A stretch of DNA of 64,000 bases from Aliivibrio sifiae (lineage in GTDB: Bacteria; Pseudomonadota; Gammaproteobacteria; Enterobacterales; Vibrionaceae): assembly GCF_002954705.1 (NCBI RefSeq), contig NZ_MSCO01000002.1, forward strand, positions 1,385,263 to 1,449,262, in the 5' to 3' direction. Made by a program: the position numbers and the translations under genes. The notes below the pieces were generated by a model. The model did not search any database, was not told the origin of the DNA, and worked only from the letters and a program-made list of their open reading frames with translations. How positions within the stretch are numbered: the first letter of the stretch is position 1; every line of letters begins with the position of its first letter. Positions 8,843 through 19,025 of this stretch are shown in pieces.

Positions 8843-11800
8843 TTATAATTGTCTTGGTAATGCAAAAGAGGTAAACAATGATTTATTAAAGCTCTGATTG
8901 GCATCTCTCAAGGTGTAATCAAGAATAATACTATTGTCTCCAACTTTATACTTTAGCTTATAGATCAAGCGATCGGATGTCGCACTTGAATACCCATCAA
9001 ATAGAGCTCTAAATAATGCCCACTGACCAGTGTATGATCGAGTTGCAATACGATTTCCACCTTGATAAAAATTAGTGGTAAGGTAACCATCAATTCCAGT
9101 TGTTGGCCAATTAAGATCTGTCCATATTCTTGGTCCGTGGCGGTAGCTAAAGATACTTTCTGATTCACGAATTTGAAAATCAGTGACAGCAGTACTCATA
9201 GAGTTAGGTCTAACTGCAAACTTCAAGGCTAACTCTTGCCCCGCAGCCCCAAAGAAAGTTTGAGTTAACTTATGTGATTGACGCAGTTGAGCCAACATTT
9301 TATTACTAATAGGTAATGCCAAACCATCAATCGTCTTGCGCTTCAACGTCCCATTATCCCAATAAACAAAAGGTTTTAACTGTTCATTAATAAACTTATC
9401 GACTAGCCCTTCTGGTTTAAAAAATTGAGCAAAATCATTCAGAGCAACTTCACCGCGACCATTTAATGCAAATGGAAAACGTCCTTCAATTGCTGAACCA
9501 TAAAACTGATATACCTGTTCGAGCCATTGTTGATTTAAATAACCAACGCTACCATTAATGACTTGACTCCACGCTTTTTGTGATAAGTCTTTGGCCCATA
9601 GAGCAACTTGACTAGGTGCTTTTGCACCTTGACGTTGAAACTGAACAATCGCGTCTTGACTACCCGCAGCGTGTGCTAAAGCATATTCATGCATCATTTG
9701 AGCGGGGTCTGAACTCGATAATGCAACATCGAAATAAGTGCTCAAAGAGTCAAACTCTTGAATTAAGCTATCAAGAGGAATCGCCGTTCCTGCTTTTCCA
9801 TTTCCATTTACGTAATTTCCATACTCAATAAAGGCTTCATTGACGACATAAGACGGCTGTAAACGTAACAATTTACCACCTACAGCACGGTTTATTTTAT
9901 CTGCTTTACTTAAGCCTTTAGCCACTTTCTTAAAACCAAGTTGGCTAGCTATTTCTTTATTCCCCTTAGTATCAGGTTGTTCCTCTACTGCTAATGTCGT
10001 GTTGACAATAAGCGCTCCAAGTACATCAAGAACAGGACTTGTTGCTGGTTCTCGCGCATTTTTTAATGAATAAGCAAATTCAGCCTGAGAATTAAAATTT
10101 TTAACTTGAATATTGTTAACTAAGTCTTTCCAATAATAAATATAATCAGCAAAATATAGACGTTGTATCTGCTTACTTAATTCGGTTAACTCTGTTACCG
10201 ATGCACCAGTCATATTTCCTTGAATCTCTTTAAATTCTCTTAATTGACGGCGTAAAAGTTCTGATTTCGCAGTTAAGTCAATTGAACTATATCCTTGCTT
10301 TGTATATATTTCAGGAATCAAATAACCATGAAAATCATTTGAAAACTCAAAGATAGTGTCAAATTTATCCCCAAGTTGACGACGAATATCAACCTGACTA
10401 CGATATTTTGGCAACTCTTTTATACGAGCATAAATAAGACGCTCTGGAGATAGCTCCTTTAAATTATTAGTTGCTGCCGCAATAAGTGCATTATTTGGTT
10501 CTAAACGATCCTGATAATTACTATTAAACAAATCCGTTATTAATAGCGATAAAGCATTAATGTCATCTGATGAAATATCACCTTGGTCTTTCATATTATC
10601 GATAAGATAAGTTTGAATTTCATTAATATCTAGGCGCTGAGCGTCAAACAGCATTTGGTAATAACGTAATACTTCAAATATTTTACTTGGATTGCCTAAA
10701 CTTACAAATACATACAATTCTGAACTAATTAACTCTTCAATTTTTGGCAGTAAAATTAAATTAAGTTGTTCTTCGTAAAATTCATAAATACGGTCAGCAG
10801 TTTTACTTTGTTTAATGCTGACTTGTTGATACCAAACTTTAGGTTTAACTCCCTTCTCTGAAACATCTCTTAATTCGTTAAGTAATACAATGATATCTGA
10901 AGTTGAATAATTATTACCAAGACGTTTTACATCATTACTGTATAACTTTAATTGCGTCATAGCATCTGCACGCCATTGTTCATCTTGATTCCAATTATTT
11001 TTTAATAAAACACCAGCATAGAAAATCGTCCCTACAACCAGTAAAACCATTGCACTTCGTACTACAAGATAACCTGAATGACGAAGTTCATTCACACCTG
11101 TAATACCTTTTTCTGGCAAAATAACATTGCTAAATAAACGAGTTGAGAAATAACTACGACGGCTTGATTTTTGCTCACGATGACTTTGAGAGTTAAACTC
11201 TGTTCGCTCAGCGATAACTTGCGTTAATAAGTCATGCTCTCTGCCTTTTTGACCGGACGACGATAAATAAGCACCACGGATCCATACAGCTTCACGAACT
11301 CGATTTTCATGACCAATATCTGCCAATAACTCATTAACTCGTTCAAGAAAAATACGCAATTGATAAGGTAAAGCAATTACGGAGTTCGACTTTTCACTAT
11401 TAATATTACGTAATAACCCAAATTGCTGCTGAGCAACGGATTTAATTAGATCTTTACTTTGTTCTTCAAATTGGTATTTATCAAAACGACGAGATTCTGT
11501 ACATGGGAAGGTCATCCCAAATGGGTTCTCAACATCACAACTCGAAAAGCCTTCAAAAAACTCAACAAAATCAGCAATGGTATCTGCTTTTGAAAAAACA
11601 CTATATACAGGAAGTGCTAGATCTAACATTCCTCCCATTGACAAAATGGCTTCTTGATAAATATTGCTTAATTTTTGACGATCCTTTCGATCACTTTCAA
11701 GTAAACGGTCACAACCAATAACTAAAATAGCACCATTTAGACCTTGACGAGGACGGTATTTTAATAACTGATTCGCTAATACTTGCCATAATTGCTCGTC

Positions 11801-12298
11801 AATTCCTTCGTCAGAAAATAAACGGTGGCCACCTTCAATCACAACTATCTGGTCATTACTCCAAAATTTAAGGTATTGCTCGGAATCTCCACCTTCAAGA
11901 TGTCTATCAAAGACAGGTTCTAATCCATTTTTCCGAAGTAGATCACTTTTTGCATCGCCTTTACCACCTAACATTAAGTACCAAGGTAGGCTGTACAAGC
12001 TATCTAGTTTATTTCGACCTGTACCTCGTATTTTTTTTGTCGCCACTTTAAACAATTGTTGGATAATACGTGTATCTTGGTTTAACAAAACCTGTTGATC
12101 GTGTTTTTTATTAACTAGTTGCTCTTTTGTATATTGTTTATACCACCACCACATCAAAAATAGAATGACCACGGAGCTAAGAACTGTCATGGTATATTTT
12201 ATCAATTTCCATTCATCGTTAGATAAATAAGTCCAACATAATGTTGTTCCTGTGATCATCAATATCGCACATAAAACCGCACTGATTTTTTTCATCAT
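8843..12298 (-). CDS. tssM: T6SS membrane-complex protein TssM (IcmF/VasK)
   Basis: TssM spans the inner membrane and periplasm and, with TssL and TssJ, forms the trans-envelope anchor of the secretion machine. Two N-terminal helices (MKKISAVLCAILMITGT and a second near residue 40) precede a cytoplasmic domain with a Walker-A-like GGKGDAKSDLL. A third helix lies near residue 415 (LVVRSAMVLLVVGTIFYAG). The long periplasmic part ends in the conserved beta-rich C-domain. The start was set at 12298 (MMKK), just after the tssL stop. A start at 12328 would add ten residues and overlap tssL. Total length about 1,150 aa, normal for the family. It lies directly downstream of tssL in the fha-tssJKLM operon. 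Confidence 0.95.
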   Translation of the reverse strand: MMKKISAVLCAILMITGTTLCWTYLSNDEWKLIKYTMTVLSSVVILFLMWWWYKQYTKEQLVNKKHDQQVLLNQDTRIIQQLFKVATKKIRGTGRNKLDSLYSLPWYLMLGGKGDAKSDLLRKNGLEPVFDRHLEGGDSEQYLKFWSNDQIVVIEGGHRLFSDEGIDEQLWQVLANQLLKYRPRQGLNGAILVIGCDRLLESDRKDRQKLSNIYQEAILSMGGMLDLALPVYSVFSKADTIADFVEFFEGFSSCDVENPFGMTFPCTESRRFDKYQFEEQSKDLIKSVAQQQFGLLRNINSEKSNSVIALPYQLRIFLERVNELLADIGHENRVREAVWIRGAYLSSSGQKGREHDLLTQVIAERTEFNSQSHREQKSSRRSYFSTRLFSNVILPEKGITGVNELRHSGYLVVRSAMVLLVVGTIFYAGVLLKNNWNQDEQWRADAMTQLKLYSNDVKRLGNNYSTSDIIVLLNELRDVSEKGVKPKVWYQQVSIKQSKTADRIYEFYEEQLNLILLPKIEELISSELYVFVSLGNPSKIFEVLRYYQMLFDAQRLDINEIQTYLIDNMKDQGDISSDDINALSLLITDLFNSNYQDRLEPNNALIAAATNNLKELSPERLIYARIKELPKYRSQVDIRRQLGDKFDTIFEFSNDFHGYLIPEIYTKQGYSSIDLTAKSELLRRQLREFKEIQGNMTGASVTELTELSKQIQRLYFADYIYYWKDLVNNIQVKNFNSQAEFAYSLKNAREPATSPVLDVLGALIVNTTLAVEEQPDTKGNKEIASQLGFKKVAKGLSKADKINRAVGGKLLRLQPSYVVNEAFIEYGNYVNGNGKAGTAIPLDSLIQEFDSLSTYFDVALSSSDPAQMMHEYALAHAAGSQDAIVQFQRQGAKAPSQVALWAKDLSQKAWSQVINGSVGYLNQQWLEQVYQFYGSAIEGRFPFALNGRGEVALNDFAQFFKPEGLVDKFINEQLKPFVYWDNGTLKRKTIDGLALPISNKMLAQLRQSHKLTQTFFGAAGQELALKFAVRPNSMSTAVTDFQIRESESIFSYRHGPRIWTDLNWPTTGIDGYLTTNFYQGGNRIATRSYTGQWALFRALFDGYSSATSDRLIYKLKYKVGDNSIILDYTLRDANQSFNKSLFTSFALPRQL

Positions 12299-12305
12299 AT
12301 TATAT

Positions 12306-13406
12306 CTATGCTCTCTTAATCGTAGCATTCAAGCCAAAGCGAATATTTAATTCATTTCTAATCTTTCGTATCACCGATAAATTATCTCCAGCTCTAATAT
12401 AAAGCTCGACACCATGATCCGTTTCTCGTATGAATGGTTCGTATCCCGCTTGTTGTAATTCTGACGCTAATCGCACTGCATCTAATGAGCGAGTAAATAC
12501 AGCAAGCACGACTTCCCATTTCAGAATTTCTTTAGATGCTTGTTTTTTATTATCAGCATCTGAGCTAAGGTAAATTAATTCTTTATTATTTTTCTTACTT
12601 ACACTCGACATATCAATAGCATTAAATTGTGCAAGAATTGGCTGGCTACGGTTAAAATACCAATATTCTGATGCACCGTAAGCTGTGATTGTGCATAAGA
12701 AAGCAATTGCTAATGTTTTCGACATACTTAGCATTAGCCATGGTTGCTTACCTTCAATTAGTTCTGGTATTTTTGGTACAGGTAATACAGATTCACTGCG
12801 ATAATGACAAATAATGGAATACACATTTGATTGTATTTCATGTAAAACACTTTCATCATCGTGACGGAAGCGTCCTTTAAATCCCAACATAAGTAAAACG
12901 TATTGTAACTCTAAAAAATCTACTAAGTTTGCTGGCTGTTGGCTCGCTTTATCCAATAATGTAAAAAAAGCCTCACCCCCGTTACGTTGAGAAAAAACTT
13001 TACTCAACAATGAATGGTTTTCCCAACGGGTACTTTCTCCCCATTGGGTATAGAGAATCGCTTCATCAAAAGCGGCACACAATACAAAACAACTTTTTTC
13101 TACAATGCTAGGGTGATATTCAAGGTACGCTCCACGCTGACGAAACACAGAGATTTCATCTAATAGACGCTGTCTAAAGCGATTAATGTCTCTTGGTTCT
13201 CCTTGACGAGGTAAGGTTACCAAAATTGCAAATAACTCAGTTGCAGAGTTCAGTAATGGGCTATTATAAACTGCAAGATTATCAATAAGCATCTCTGCAC
13301 CTAAAAGATCAATATCCTTCAATTCGGCATTTTCTTTCTTTACAGGTATTTTTTCTTTTGTATGACGAACGACGACTGTCGCTTCTTCATTAAATAATCC
13401 ACTCAC
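12306..13406 (-). CDS. tssL: T6SS protein TssL (DotU/IcmH) with C-terminal SPOR-like domain
   Basis: TssL is the cytoplasmic hook of the membrane complex, anchored by a single helix, and partners TssM. The DotU domain fills residues ~35-215 (LFAILVTLPRQGEP, FDEAILYTQWGE, LMLGFKGRFR). The transmembrane helix follows (LAIAFLCTITAYGASEYW, ~232-250). Residues ~295-366 resemble a SPOR fold (VVLAVFTRSLDAVRLASELQ ... GVELYIRAGDN), suggesting peptidoglycan binding, as in evolved TssL variants. That last assignment is by pattern only. It starts 7 bp after tssK. Confidence 0.93.
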   Translation of the reverse strand: MSGLFNEEATVVVRHTKEKIPVKKENAELKDIDLLGAEMLIDNLAVYNSPLLNSATELFAILVTLPRQGEPRDINRFRQRLLDEISVFRQRGAYLEYHPSIVEKSCFVLCAAFDEAILYTQWGESTRWENHSLLSKVFSQRNGGEAFFTLLDKASQQPANLVDFLELQYVLLMLGFKGRFRHDDESVLHEIQSNVYSIICHYRSESVLPVPKIPELIEGKQPWLMLSMSKTLAIAFLCTITAYGASEYWYFNRSQPILAQFNAIDMSSVSKKNNKELIYLSSDADNKKQASKEILKWEVVLAVFTRSLDAVRLASELQQAGYEPFIRETDHGVELYIRAGDNLSVIRKIRNELNIRFGLNATIKRA

Positions 13407-13413
13407 AATTCAC

Positions 13414-14730
13414 CTACCTAATTACATGAAATTCAATGTGTACGTCTTCGATGCGTTCGTCGATATGCAAAGCGATAGGCTCGTCTTTTTTCACTAAGGT
13501 TTGCCATAATTCAGATTTAGTATCAATCTCAAAATACGCAGCATCGTATTTAGATTTAAGCTCTGAAGGCGCATAAGGTAGGTTTCGTAACCCTACACCG
13601 GATAAAGCATTACGAACTAAACCTGCAATATCACTATTACCTGCAAGCTTAATTGCTTTAGGAAACTCTTTACTAAGGTACGAGGCACCTAAAGGTGACG
13701 TAGCAACCAAGATAAAACGTCCTTCATTATATAAACTGCGATCTTTAACTAGTGTTCGGAGTAAACGTCGGGAAACAAATAATTGTTTATCCCATGATAA
13801 TGTCGTTAAATTATCAATTTGTACTTCACGTAGCAGCATTAATAACTCGGAGAAAACCATAGAAAAAATACTGTATAAATTGTTTTGGTCCCATACTGGA
13901 GCATCTTTAGGCACTTTCCCTTCAAGCCCCTGCATTTGACCAGCCATTGACAAGCATTCTAAATACAAATGTTTAGTTAATAAGCTACTACCTTGATTCC
14001 ATTGTTGTAATTTAGGCATCCAAGCACCTAAGGCTTGCAACCATAAATAATCACGCATCATTGATTGATAACTTTTACTGCCATTTTCAATTTGTAGTCG
14101 AGTCGATATTGTCATTGCACGATACTGCACTTGGGCTAACACATCGGCCACACAATCTTTTAGATAATTAGATACACCAAACTGCAAACAGTACGGTACA
14201 AAAGCTTGATTAAGCAGTACTGCACCTTCTGATTTATGCTCACTTACCTCACAAACGGATATGAGAGTGTAATCTTGTAACTCTTCATCTTCTAATTTTA
14301 GAACAATATTAAGCTCAGCAACCTCTAACAGTACTGATTCACTGTGCTCACGACTAGTATCGAATACTGAATGCTCTACAGAAGAATGACGTAAGCGCTG
14401 ATCAGCCCCAGCATCAACCGCACCAGGTCTTGATACAGATAAAGCAAGATACACTTTTTTGTGATTTGTATTTTTAGGTATATCTAAAACAAGACCACGA
14501 TTAATTTCAAATGGCGTTCCATCTGGGAAGATCCCCCTTGCCCGACGAACAGAAACTTTACCTATATTAAGCATAGAGCGATCCAGTTCGAGTAAGGTTA
14601 ATCCGCTCCCTTGAGGGGCAATCTGCTCTGTGAATTCACGAGTTAAATGTTCAACATAACGTGTTTGCTGTTGAAAATGCTGTGGAGAAAGAAACATGCC
14701 TTCACTCCAAACGACTTTTTTATTGTCCAT
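13414..14730 (-). CDS. tssK: T6SS baseplate protein TssK (VasE)
   Basis: TssK is the trimeric adaptor linking the baseplate (TssEFG, VgrG) to the TssLM membrane complex. The N-terminus VVWSEGMFLSPQHFQQQ is the diagnostic opening of the family. The length of 438 aa is typical. No signal peptide or membrane helix is seen, consistent with a cytoplasmic role. It is tightly packed: 2 bp separate it from tssJ upstream and 7 bp from tssL downstream. Confidence 0.96.
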   Translation of the reverse strand: MDNKKVVWSEGMFLSPQHFQQQTRYVEHLTREFTEQIAPQGSGLTLLELDRSMLNIGKVSVRRARGIFPDGTPFEINRGLVLDIPKNTNHKKVYLALSVSRPGAVDAGADQRLRHSSVEHSVFDTSREHSESVLLEVAELNIVLKLEDEELQDYTLISVCEVSEHKSEGAVLLNQAFVPYCLQFGVSNYLKDCVADVLAQVQYRAMTISTRLQIENGSKSYQSMMRDYLWLQALGAWMPKLQQWNQGSSLLTKHLYLECLSMAGQMQGLEGKVPKDAPVWDQNNLYSIFSMVFSELLMLLREVQIDNLTTLSWDKQLFVSRRLLRTLVKDRSLYNEGRFILVATSPLGASYLSKEFPKAIKLAGNSDIAGLVRNALSGVGLRNLPYAPSELKSKYDAAYFEIDTKSELWQTLVKKDEPIALHIDERIEDVHIEFHVIR

Positions 14731-14732
14731 TA

Positions 14733-15197
14733 TTATTCCTCTTCACCTGATACTGATAGATTAATCCCATCTACTTCAATATTAATGGCTGTAATTCCTA
14801 AGATTATCGGTTTATAGATAACTTTATTTTTTGCTTCACGGTAGGCAGCAAACTCAGCAATAACACCGATATATTTAGTTTCTGCAGCAAGAGGAAATAC
14901 TTCTTGACGTGTCTCTCCTGGTAAAATGCTTTCTAATTGGCGAGCAAGTAATAACTCTGCTTTTAAAACTCCCTGCTCATCATTATAAATTTGAATAAAA
15001 TCTGCCTGTGAAAACGCTTGGCTATCAGTTAACTGATATACACGTAATTCTAACGGTGAAGGCTTTCCCATTACATTAGGGTTAATATTAGAAGCCGCTT
15101 TTATATTGAGTACAACTTGAGAAGTAAGGTCTGCACCACTAAAGCTACAACCTGATAATAACGAAACAAAAATAAATGATATTAACCACTTTCTCAT
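14733..15197 (-). CDS. tssJ: T6SS outer-membrane lipoprotein TssJ (VasD)
   Basis: TssJ is a lipoprotein that caps the membrane complex on the inner face of the outer membrane and binds the TssM C-terminus. A lipoprotein signal ends in LLSGC, with Cys17 as the lipidation site. The body is a beta-sandwich with VVLNIKAASNINPN, SPLELRVYQL and FIGVIAEF-like segments (KYIGVIAEFAAYR). The 154-aa length is standard. Its start overlaps the fha stop by 4 bp (ATGA), indicating translational coupling. Confidence 0.94.
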   Translation of the reverse strand: MRKWLISFIFVSLLSGCSFSGADLTSQVVLNIKAASNINPNVMGKPSPLELRVYQLTDSQAFSQADFIQIYNDEQGVLKAELLLARQLESILPGETRQEVFPLAAETKYIGVIAEFAAYREAKNKVIYKPIILGITAINIEVDGINLSVSGEEE

Positions 15198-16156
15198 TTG
15201 TTATCTCCTTCTAGGTTACGCTCTAGGCGGATTGCATCATGAAAATAAGCATGAAATTTAATTTGCCAATCTTTATTTTCAACTTGTCGAATAAAATAAC
15301 GCTTATACATATTCCAATATTTAGGTTCACCATTAAAAAAACTGGGGGTTGAAAGCTCATCAAACATATCTTCCATTGCATGAGGTGAAATATCTGACAA
15401 AAAACGAGTTAACGCCATTTCTAAGGCTCTATCCAGATGTTGCTGCATTCGTTCTTCACTTTTTTGATAAGCTATCAATCCGTATTTATCATTTGCATTT
15501 TCTTGTATTGAAGCTTTACCTTCCTTTGACTCTAAAAATAAATTTGATTGAAGACCTGAACCAGAAAATGGATCATCATCTAATGCCACAAAGCTTAAAT
15601 TTACTTCTTTATGTTCTTGTATTTCTTCTATTTTTTCTATATTAAACGGGTTATCGCCAATAATATTGCAATCAGAAAACGAAAAATCTAATTCAGGTTC
15701 AGGTTCAGGTTCAGGTTCAGCATGAGTAAGATTTGAAGAAAATGAAGACTCAACTTCAAAGATATTAAAAGGATCACCTCCTAATGAAGAATCTTCAGAT
15801 AACGTTGATAAATCTTGAGTTTGAGCTTGCTCAGGAACAAAACAAGACACCAATAAGCGATAGCGACCGATATCAAGAATATCTCCATCACTTAATGTTG
15901 TTTGATTATTTAAACCAAGCGGTTTATCTGAACCATTAATAAATAAACCATTAGTACTATCATCGATAATTTGATACCCACGAGATGTTTTTTTAATAAT
16001 TGCATGGGAAGCAGAAACTTCTCGAATAGCATCACTTAATTGAATAGAAGCACCAAAAGCACGACCGATACTCCCTCCTTCTTCAGGCAGTAATTTATTC
16101 CATTCAGAGATACTTTCTCCGTCTGGCGAACGAATAATTCTTATCGATATAGGCAT
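15194..16156 (-). CDS. tagH: T6SS FHA-domain protein (Fha/TagH/VasC family)
   Basis: An N-terminal FHA domain (residues ~5-95: GGSIGRAFG, SASHAIIKK, NGLFINGSDKPL) reads phosphothreonine marks. A C-terminal TagH domain (~215-320: LDRALEMALTRFL, FFNGEPKYWNMYKRYF) is the usual T6SS module. The linker carries DPFNI repeats and an (Glu-Pro)n tract encoded by a hexamer repeat. The start was placed at 16156 (MPISIRIIRSP), because an upstream ATG at 16198 only adds 14 low-similarity residues. It is the first gene of the fha-tssJKLM operon, behind a sigma-54-type promoter. The kinase-like ORF at the operon end could be its modifier. Confidence 0.9.
   Translation of the reverse strand: MPISIRIIRSPDGESISEWNKLLPEEGGSIGRAFGASIQLSDAIREVSASHAIIKKTSRGYQIIDDSTNGLFINGSDKPLGLNNQTTLSDGDILDIGRYRLLVSCFVPEQAQTQDLSTLSEDSSLGGDPFNIFEVESSFSSNLTHAEPEPEPEPELDFSFSDCNIIGDNPFNIEKIEEIQEHKEVNLSFVALDDDPFSGSGLQSNLFLESKEGKASIQENANDKYGLIAYQKSEERMQQHLDRALEMALTRFLSDISPHAMEDMFDELSTPSFFNGEPKYWNMYKRYFIRQVENKDWQIKFHAYFHDAIRLERNLEGDNK
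15692..15720 (-). repeat. Hexanucleotide tandem repeat encoding Glu-Pro
   Basis: Four TTCAGG units plus a partial one code for EPEPEPEP in the linker of the FHA protein. Gain or loss of units would stay in frame and only change linker length. Confidence 0.9.
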
Positions 16157-16285
16157 ATTATTTACCCTTACATTGTTGTATCGAACGGTTAAATTCAATT
16201 AAGACCCGTGTTTTTAAAACAAATAATTTCGAAAAATAAATTTAATTCATGTTTATTATCTAAGGTTCTGGCAATTTTGACAAAA

Positions 16286-16304
16286 GAGCAACATAAGGCC
16301 CAAC
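16286..16304 (-). promoter_or_regulatory. Sigma-54-type promoter upstream of the fha operon
   Basis: The minus strand reads TTGGGCCTTATGTTGCT. The GG (plus 16300-16301) and GC (16288-16289) are exactly 10 nt apart, as required for -24/-12 elements, and flanked by consensus TTGG and TTGCT. It lies in the 190-bp gap between clpV and fha, about 130 bp before the fha start. Sigma-54 control of T6SS operons is established in vibrios. Confidence 0.65.
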
Positions 16305-16388
16305 AGCATTAATCCCTTATATAAGGTGAAATTAACTTATTGTTATAATTAACATCAGAACACTTATTTAAATAACCTGAAAAATATT

Positions 16389-19019
16389 TTATGCAATATC
16401 GATTTGAAATTTATTGTCATTAACGGTCAGTAAGACTTCACTTATTGACTGTGATTGACTCATTCTCACAATGCATTGATTCGCTAACTCGGGCATTAAT
16501 TGACGATTAATTAATTGCTCAATTGCACGGGCTCCCGTTTCTGGTGATTGGTTCATACTGACTAACAATTCAATAACTTGAGCCTCGTAATCAAACGTCG
16601 CGTTATAATGTTGCTTAACTCTTTTTTCAATGCGACGTAAAGACAGTTGAGCAATCTTACTCATCTCTTCATCATTCAATGGAAAATAAGGCACTATTGT
16701 TGTTCGACCTAAAAATGCAGGTTTAAAGAAACTTTGTAGTTCGGGAAAAATAGCGCTGGTTAATGTAGGTATAGAAGGACGACCATCAGCACACCCATTA
16801 ACTACTGCGCTATCGGCTGCATTGGATGTCATAATAATAATCGTATTACGGAAATCAATTTCACGACCTTCACTGTCTGAAATAGACCCCTTATCAAAAA
16901 TTTGATAGAAAATATCATGAACACCTGGATGTGCTTTTTCCATCTCATCCAATAATAAAACGGAATAAGGGTTTTTACGCACAGCTTCGGTTAATACACC
17001 ACCTTTACCGTACCCGACATAGCCAGCAGGAGAGCCAAGAAGCATAGACACTTTGTGTTCTTCTTTAAACTCGGTCATGTTGATTGTAGTAATATTACGC
17101 TCGCCACCATAAAGTAGATCCGTCAACGCTAATGCGGTCTCTGTTTTACCAACGCCACTTGGACCACACATCAAGAATACGCCGACAGGCTTACGGGGAT
17201 CAGTCAACCCTGCGCGAGACATACGGATCGCTTGGGAGATCTCAGCAATAGGAGCAACTTGGCCAATAACTCGTTCACCAATATGATCCTCAAGGTGCAT
17301 TAAGCGCTCAACTTCTTCTTTTAACATGTTGCCGACAGGGATCCCTGTCCATAAAGAAATCACTTCAGCCACTGTTTGTTGGTTTACCTGAGGAAGCACT
17401 AAAGGTTGCTCACCTTGTATTGCATGTAATTCTTCCATTTTTGTTGCTAAAAGCGCTTTCTCATCACTTTCTGATAAATCATCACCATTTAAAAACTGCT
17501 CATCCAATCTTGTTTGCAAAGAAATAATTTCCGCGGCTAAGATTTTTTCTTGTTCCCAACACTGGCCGATTTCTTGATGCTGCTCTTGTAGAGCAACTAA
17601 ACGCTGTTGAACTTGTACTAAACGACCATCATCAATTGACCATAATGCAGCTTCATGATTCAGAGTTGCAATTTCATTTTCAACATAGCTGATCTGCTCT
17701 GCTACCACTTCTAATTGACGTGGTGTAGCACTCTGACTTAACCCAATTCGAGAACAAACTGTATCTAATAAGCTTATTGCTTTATCAGGCAATTTACGCT
17801 CAGGTAAATAACGAATAGACAGTAAAACTGCGGCATTAATTGCTTCTTGCATTACTTTTACATTATGGTGTTTCTCTAAGCTTTTCTTTACGCCACTGAG
17901 CATATGTATTGCATCATCTTCGCTAGGCTCATCAATCGATACAACTTGGAAGCGACGAGTTAAAGCAGCGTCTGATTCAAAGTACTGCTTATATTCAGCC
18001 CATGTCGTTGCTGCAATAGAACGAAATTCTCCACGTGCCAACGCAGGTTTCAAGATATTTGCCGCATCATTTTGACCAGCAGCGCCACCAGCGCCAATTA
18101 AAGTATGCGCCTCATCAATGAACATAATTATTGGCGTTGGTGATTGTTTAATTTCATTAATTACGTCTTTAAGACGATTCTCAAACTCACCTTTAATACT
18201 GGCTCCAGCTTGGAGTAGCGATAAATCTAAACTGCGTAATTCTACATTAGCGAGTGCCGGTGGTACGTTACCATCGACAATTTGTTGTGCTAATCCTTCA
18301 ACAATAGCCGTTTTACCTACACCAGGATCACCGACTAAAATTGGACTATTTTGACGGCGGCGACATAAGATATCGATGGCCTTTCGAATTTCATTACCAC
18401 GACCAGAAATTGGATCTAAATCACCGTTTCGTGCGGCTTGAGTTAAATTCTGTGAATATTTATCAAGAGCAGGCGTGCTCATACTCTCTTCGTCACTACC
18501 TACCATTCCTTGGCTTTGATCAGATAATACAGAGGTAGATGAAAATTGAGTTGCTGTTGTTGTAGCAATCGATTGGCGACTGAGCCACTCAGATGACAAG
18601 CTTTTTATCCAAGTTGATAATGCTCCATTATATGCACCTTGCTCAATCCTTTGTTTTAACACGATTAATACGTGAAACTCATTCATTGATAATTGGGCAT
18701 GATTAAGAGACGCGATCATCCAAGCGTCTTTTAATAACTCAACTAATTGAGGAGAAAGCGATGGTGCACTGTCATTACCACGAGGTAAAGTAGCTAGATA
18801 ATTATTCAGTTGCTCAAGAACACTTTCGCTTGCCATTCCAGCTTGCTCTACTGCTTTTTTCCACCCCATCATTGGCTGCTGCAGTAATTGAACAAACCAA
18901 TGTTCAAGTTCAATTGAAAAATGATTACGTTGGACACACTCACCCGCAGCAGATTCAAGAGATGCCTTCATGTCCGGTGTTAATCTTTTTACTAGACTTT
19001 GCAATTCAATATTTATCAT
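16389..19019 (-). CDS. tssH: T6SS sheath-recycling AAA+ ATPase ClpV
   Basis: ClpV is a hexameric unfoldase that disassembles contracted TssBC sheaths. The N-domain (1-150) binds the sheath. The first ATPase has GDPGVGKT near residue 230 and MFIDEAHTL. A coiled-coil middle domain occupies ~400-530. The second ATPase has GPSGVGKTETA near 617 and LLLDEMEKAH. Length 876 aa is typical. It is the last gene of the tssA-clpV run, 6 bp after tssG. A 190-bp gap and new promoter separate it from fha. Confidence 0.97.
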   Translation of the reverse strand: MINIELQSLVKRLTPDMKASLESAAGECVQRNHFSIELEHWFVQLLQQPMMGWKKAVEQAGMASESVLEQLNNYLATLPRGNDSAPSLSPQLVELLKDAWMIASLNHAQLSMNEFHVLIVLKQRIEQGAYNGALSTWIKSLSSEWLSRQSIATTTATQFSSTSVLSDQSQGMVGSDEESMSTPALDKYSQNLTQAARNGDLDPISGRGNEIRKAIDILCRRRQNSPILVGDPGVGKTAIVEGLAQQIVDGNVPPALANVELRSLDLSLLQAGASIKGEFENRLKDVINEIKQSPTPIIMFIDEAHTLIGAGGAAGQNDAANILKPALARGEFRSIAATTWAEYKQYFESDAALTRRFQVVSIDEPSEDDAIHMLSGVKKSLEKHHNVKVMQEAINAAVLLSIRYLPERKLPDKAISLLDTVCSRIGLSQSATPRQLEVVAEQISYVENEIATLNHEAALWSIDDGRLVQVQQRLVALQEQHQEIGQCWEQEKILAAEIISLQTRLDEQFLNGDDLSESDEKALLATKMEELHAIQGEQPLVLPQVNQQTVAEVISLWTGIPVGNMLKEEVERLMHLEDHIGERVIGQVAPIAEISQAIRMSRAGLTDPRKPVGVFLMCGPSGVGKTETALALTDLLYGGERNITTINMTEFKEEHKVSMLLGSPAGYVGYGKGGVLTEAVRKNPYSVLLLDEMEKAHPGVHDIFYQIFDKGSISDSEGREIDFRNTIIIMTSNAADSAVVNGCADGRPSIPTLTSAIFPELQSFFKPAFLGRTTIVPYFPLNDEEMSKIAQLSLRRIEKRVKQHYNATFDYEAQVIELLVSMNQSPETGARAIEQLINRQLMPELANQCIVRMSQSQSISEVLLTVNDNKFQIDIA

Positions 19020-19025
19020 AATTTA

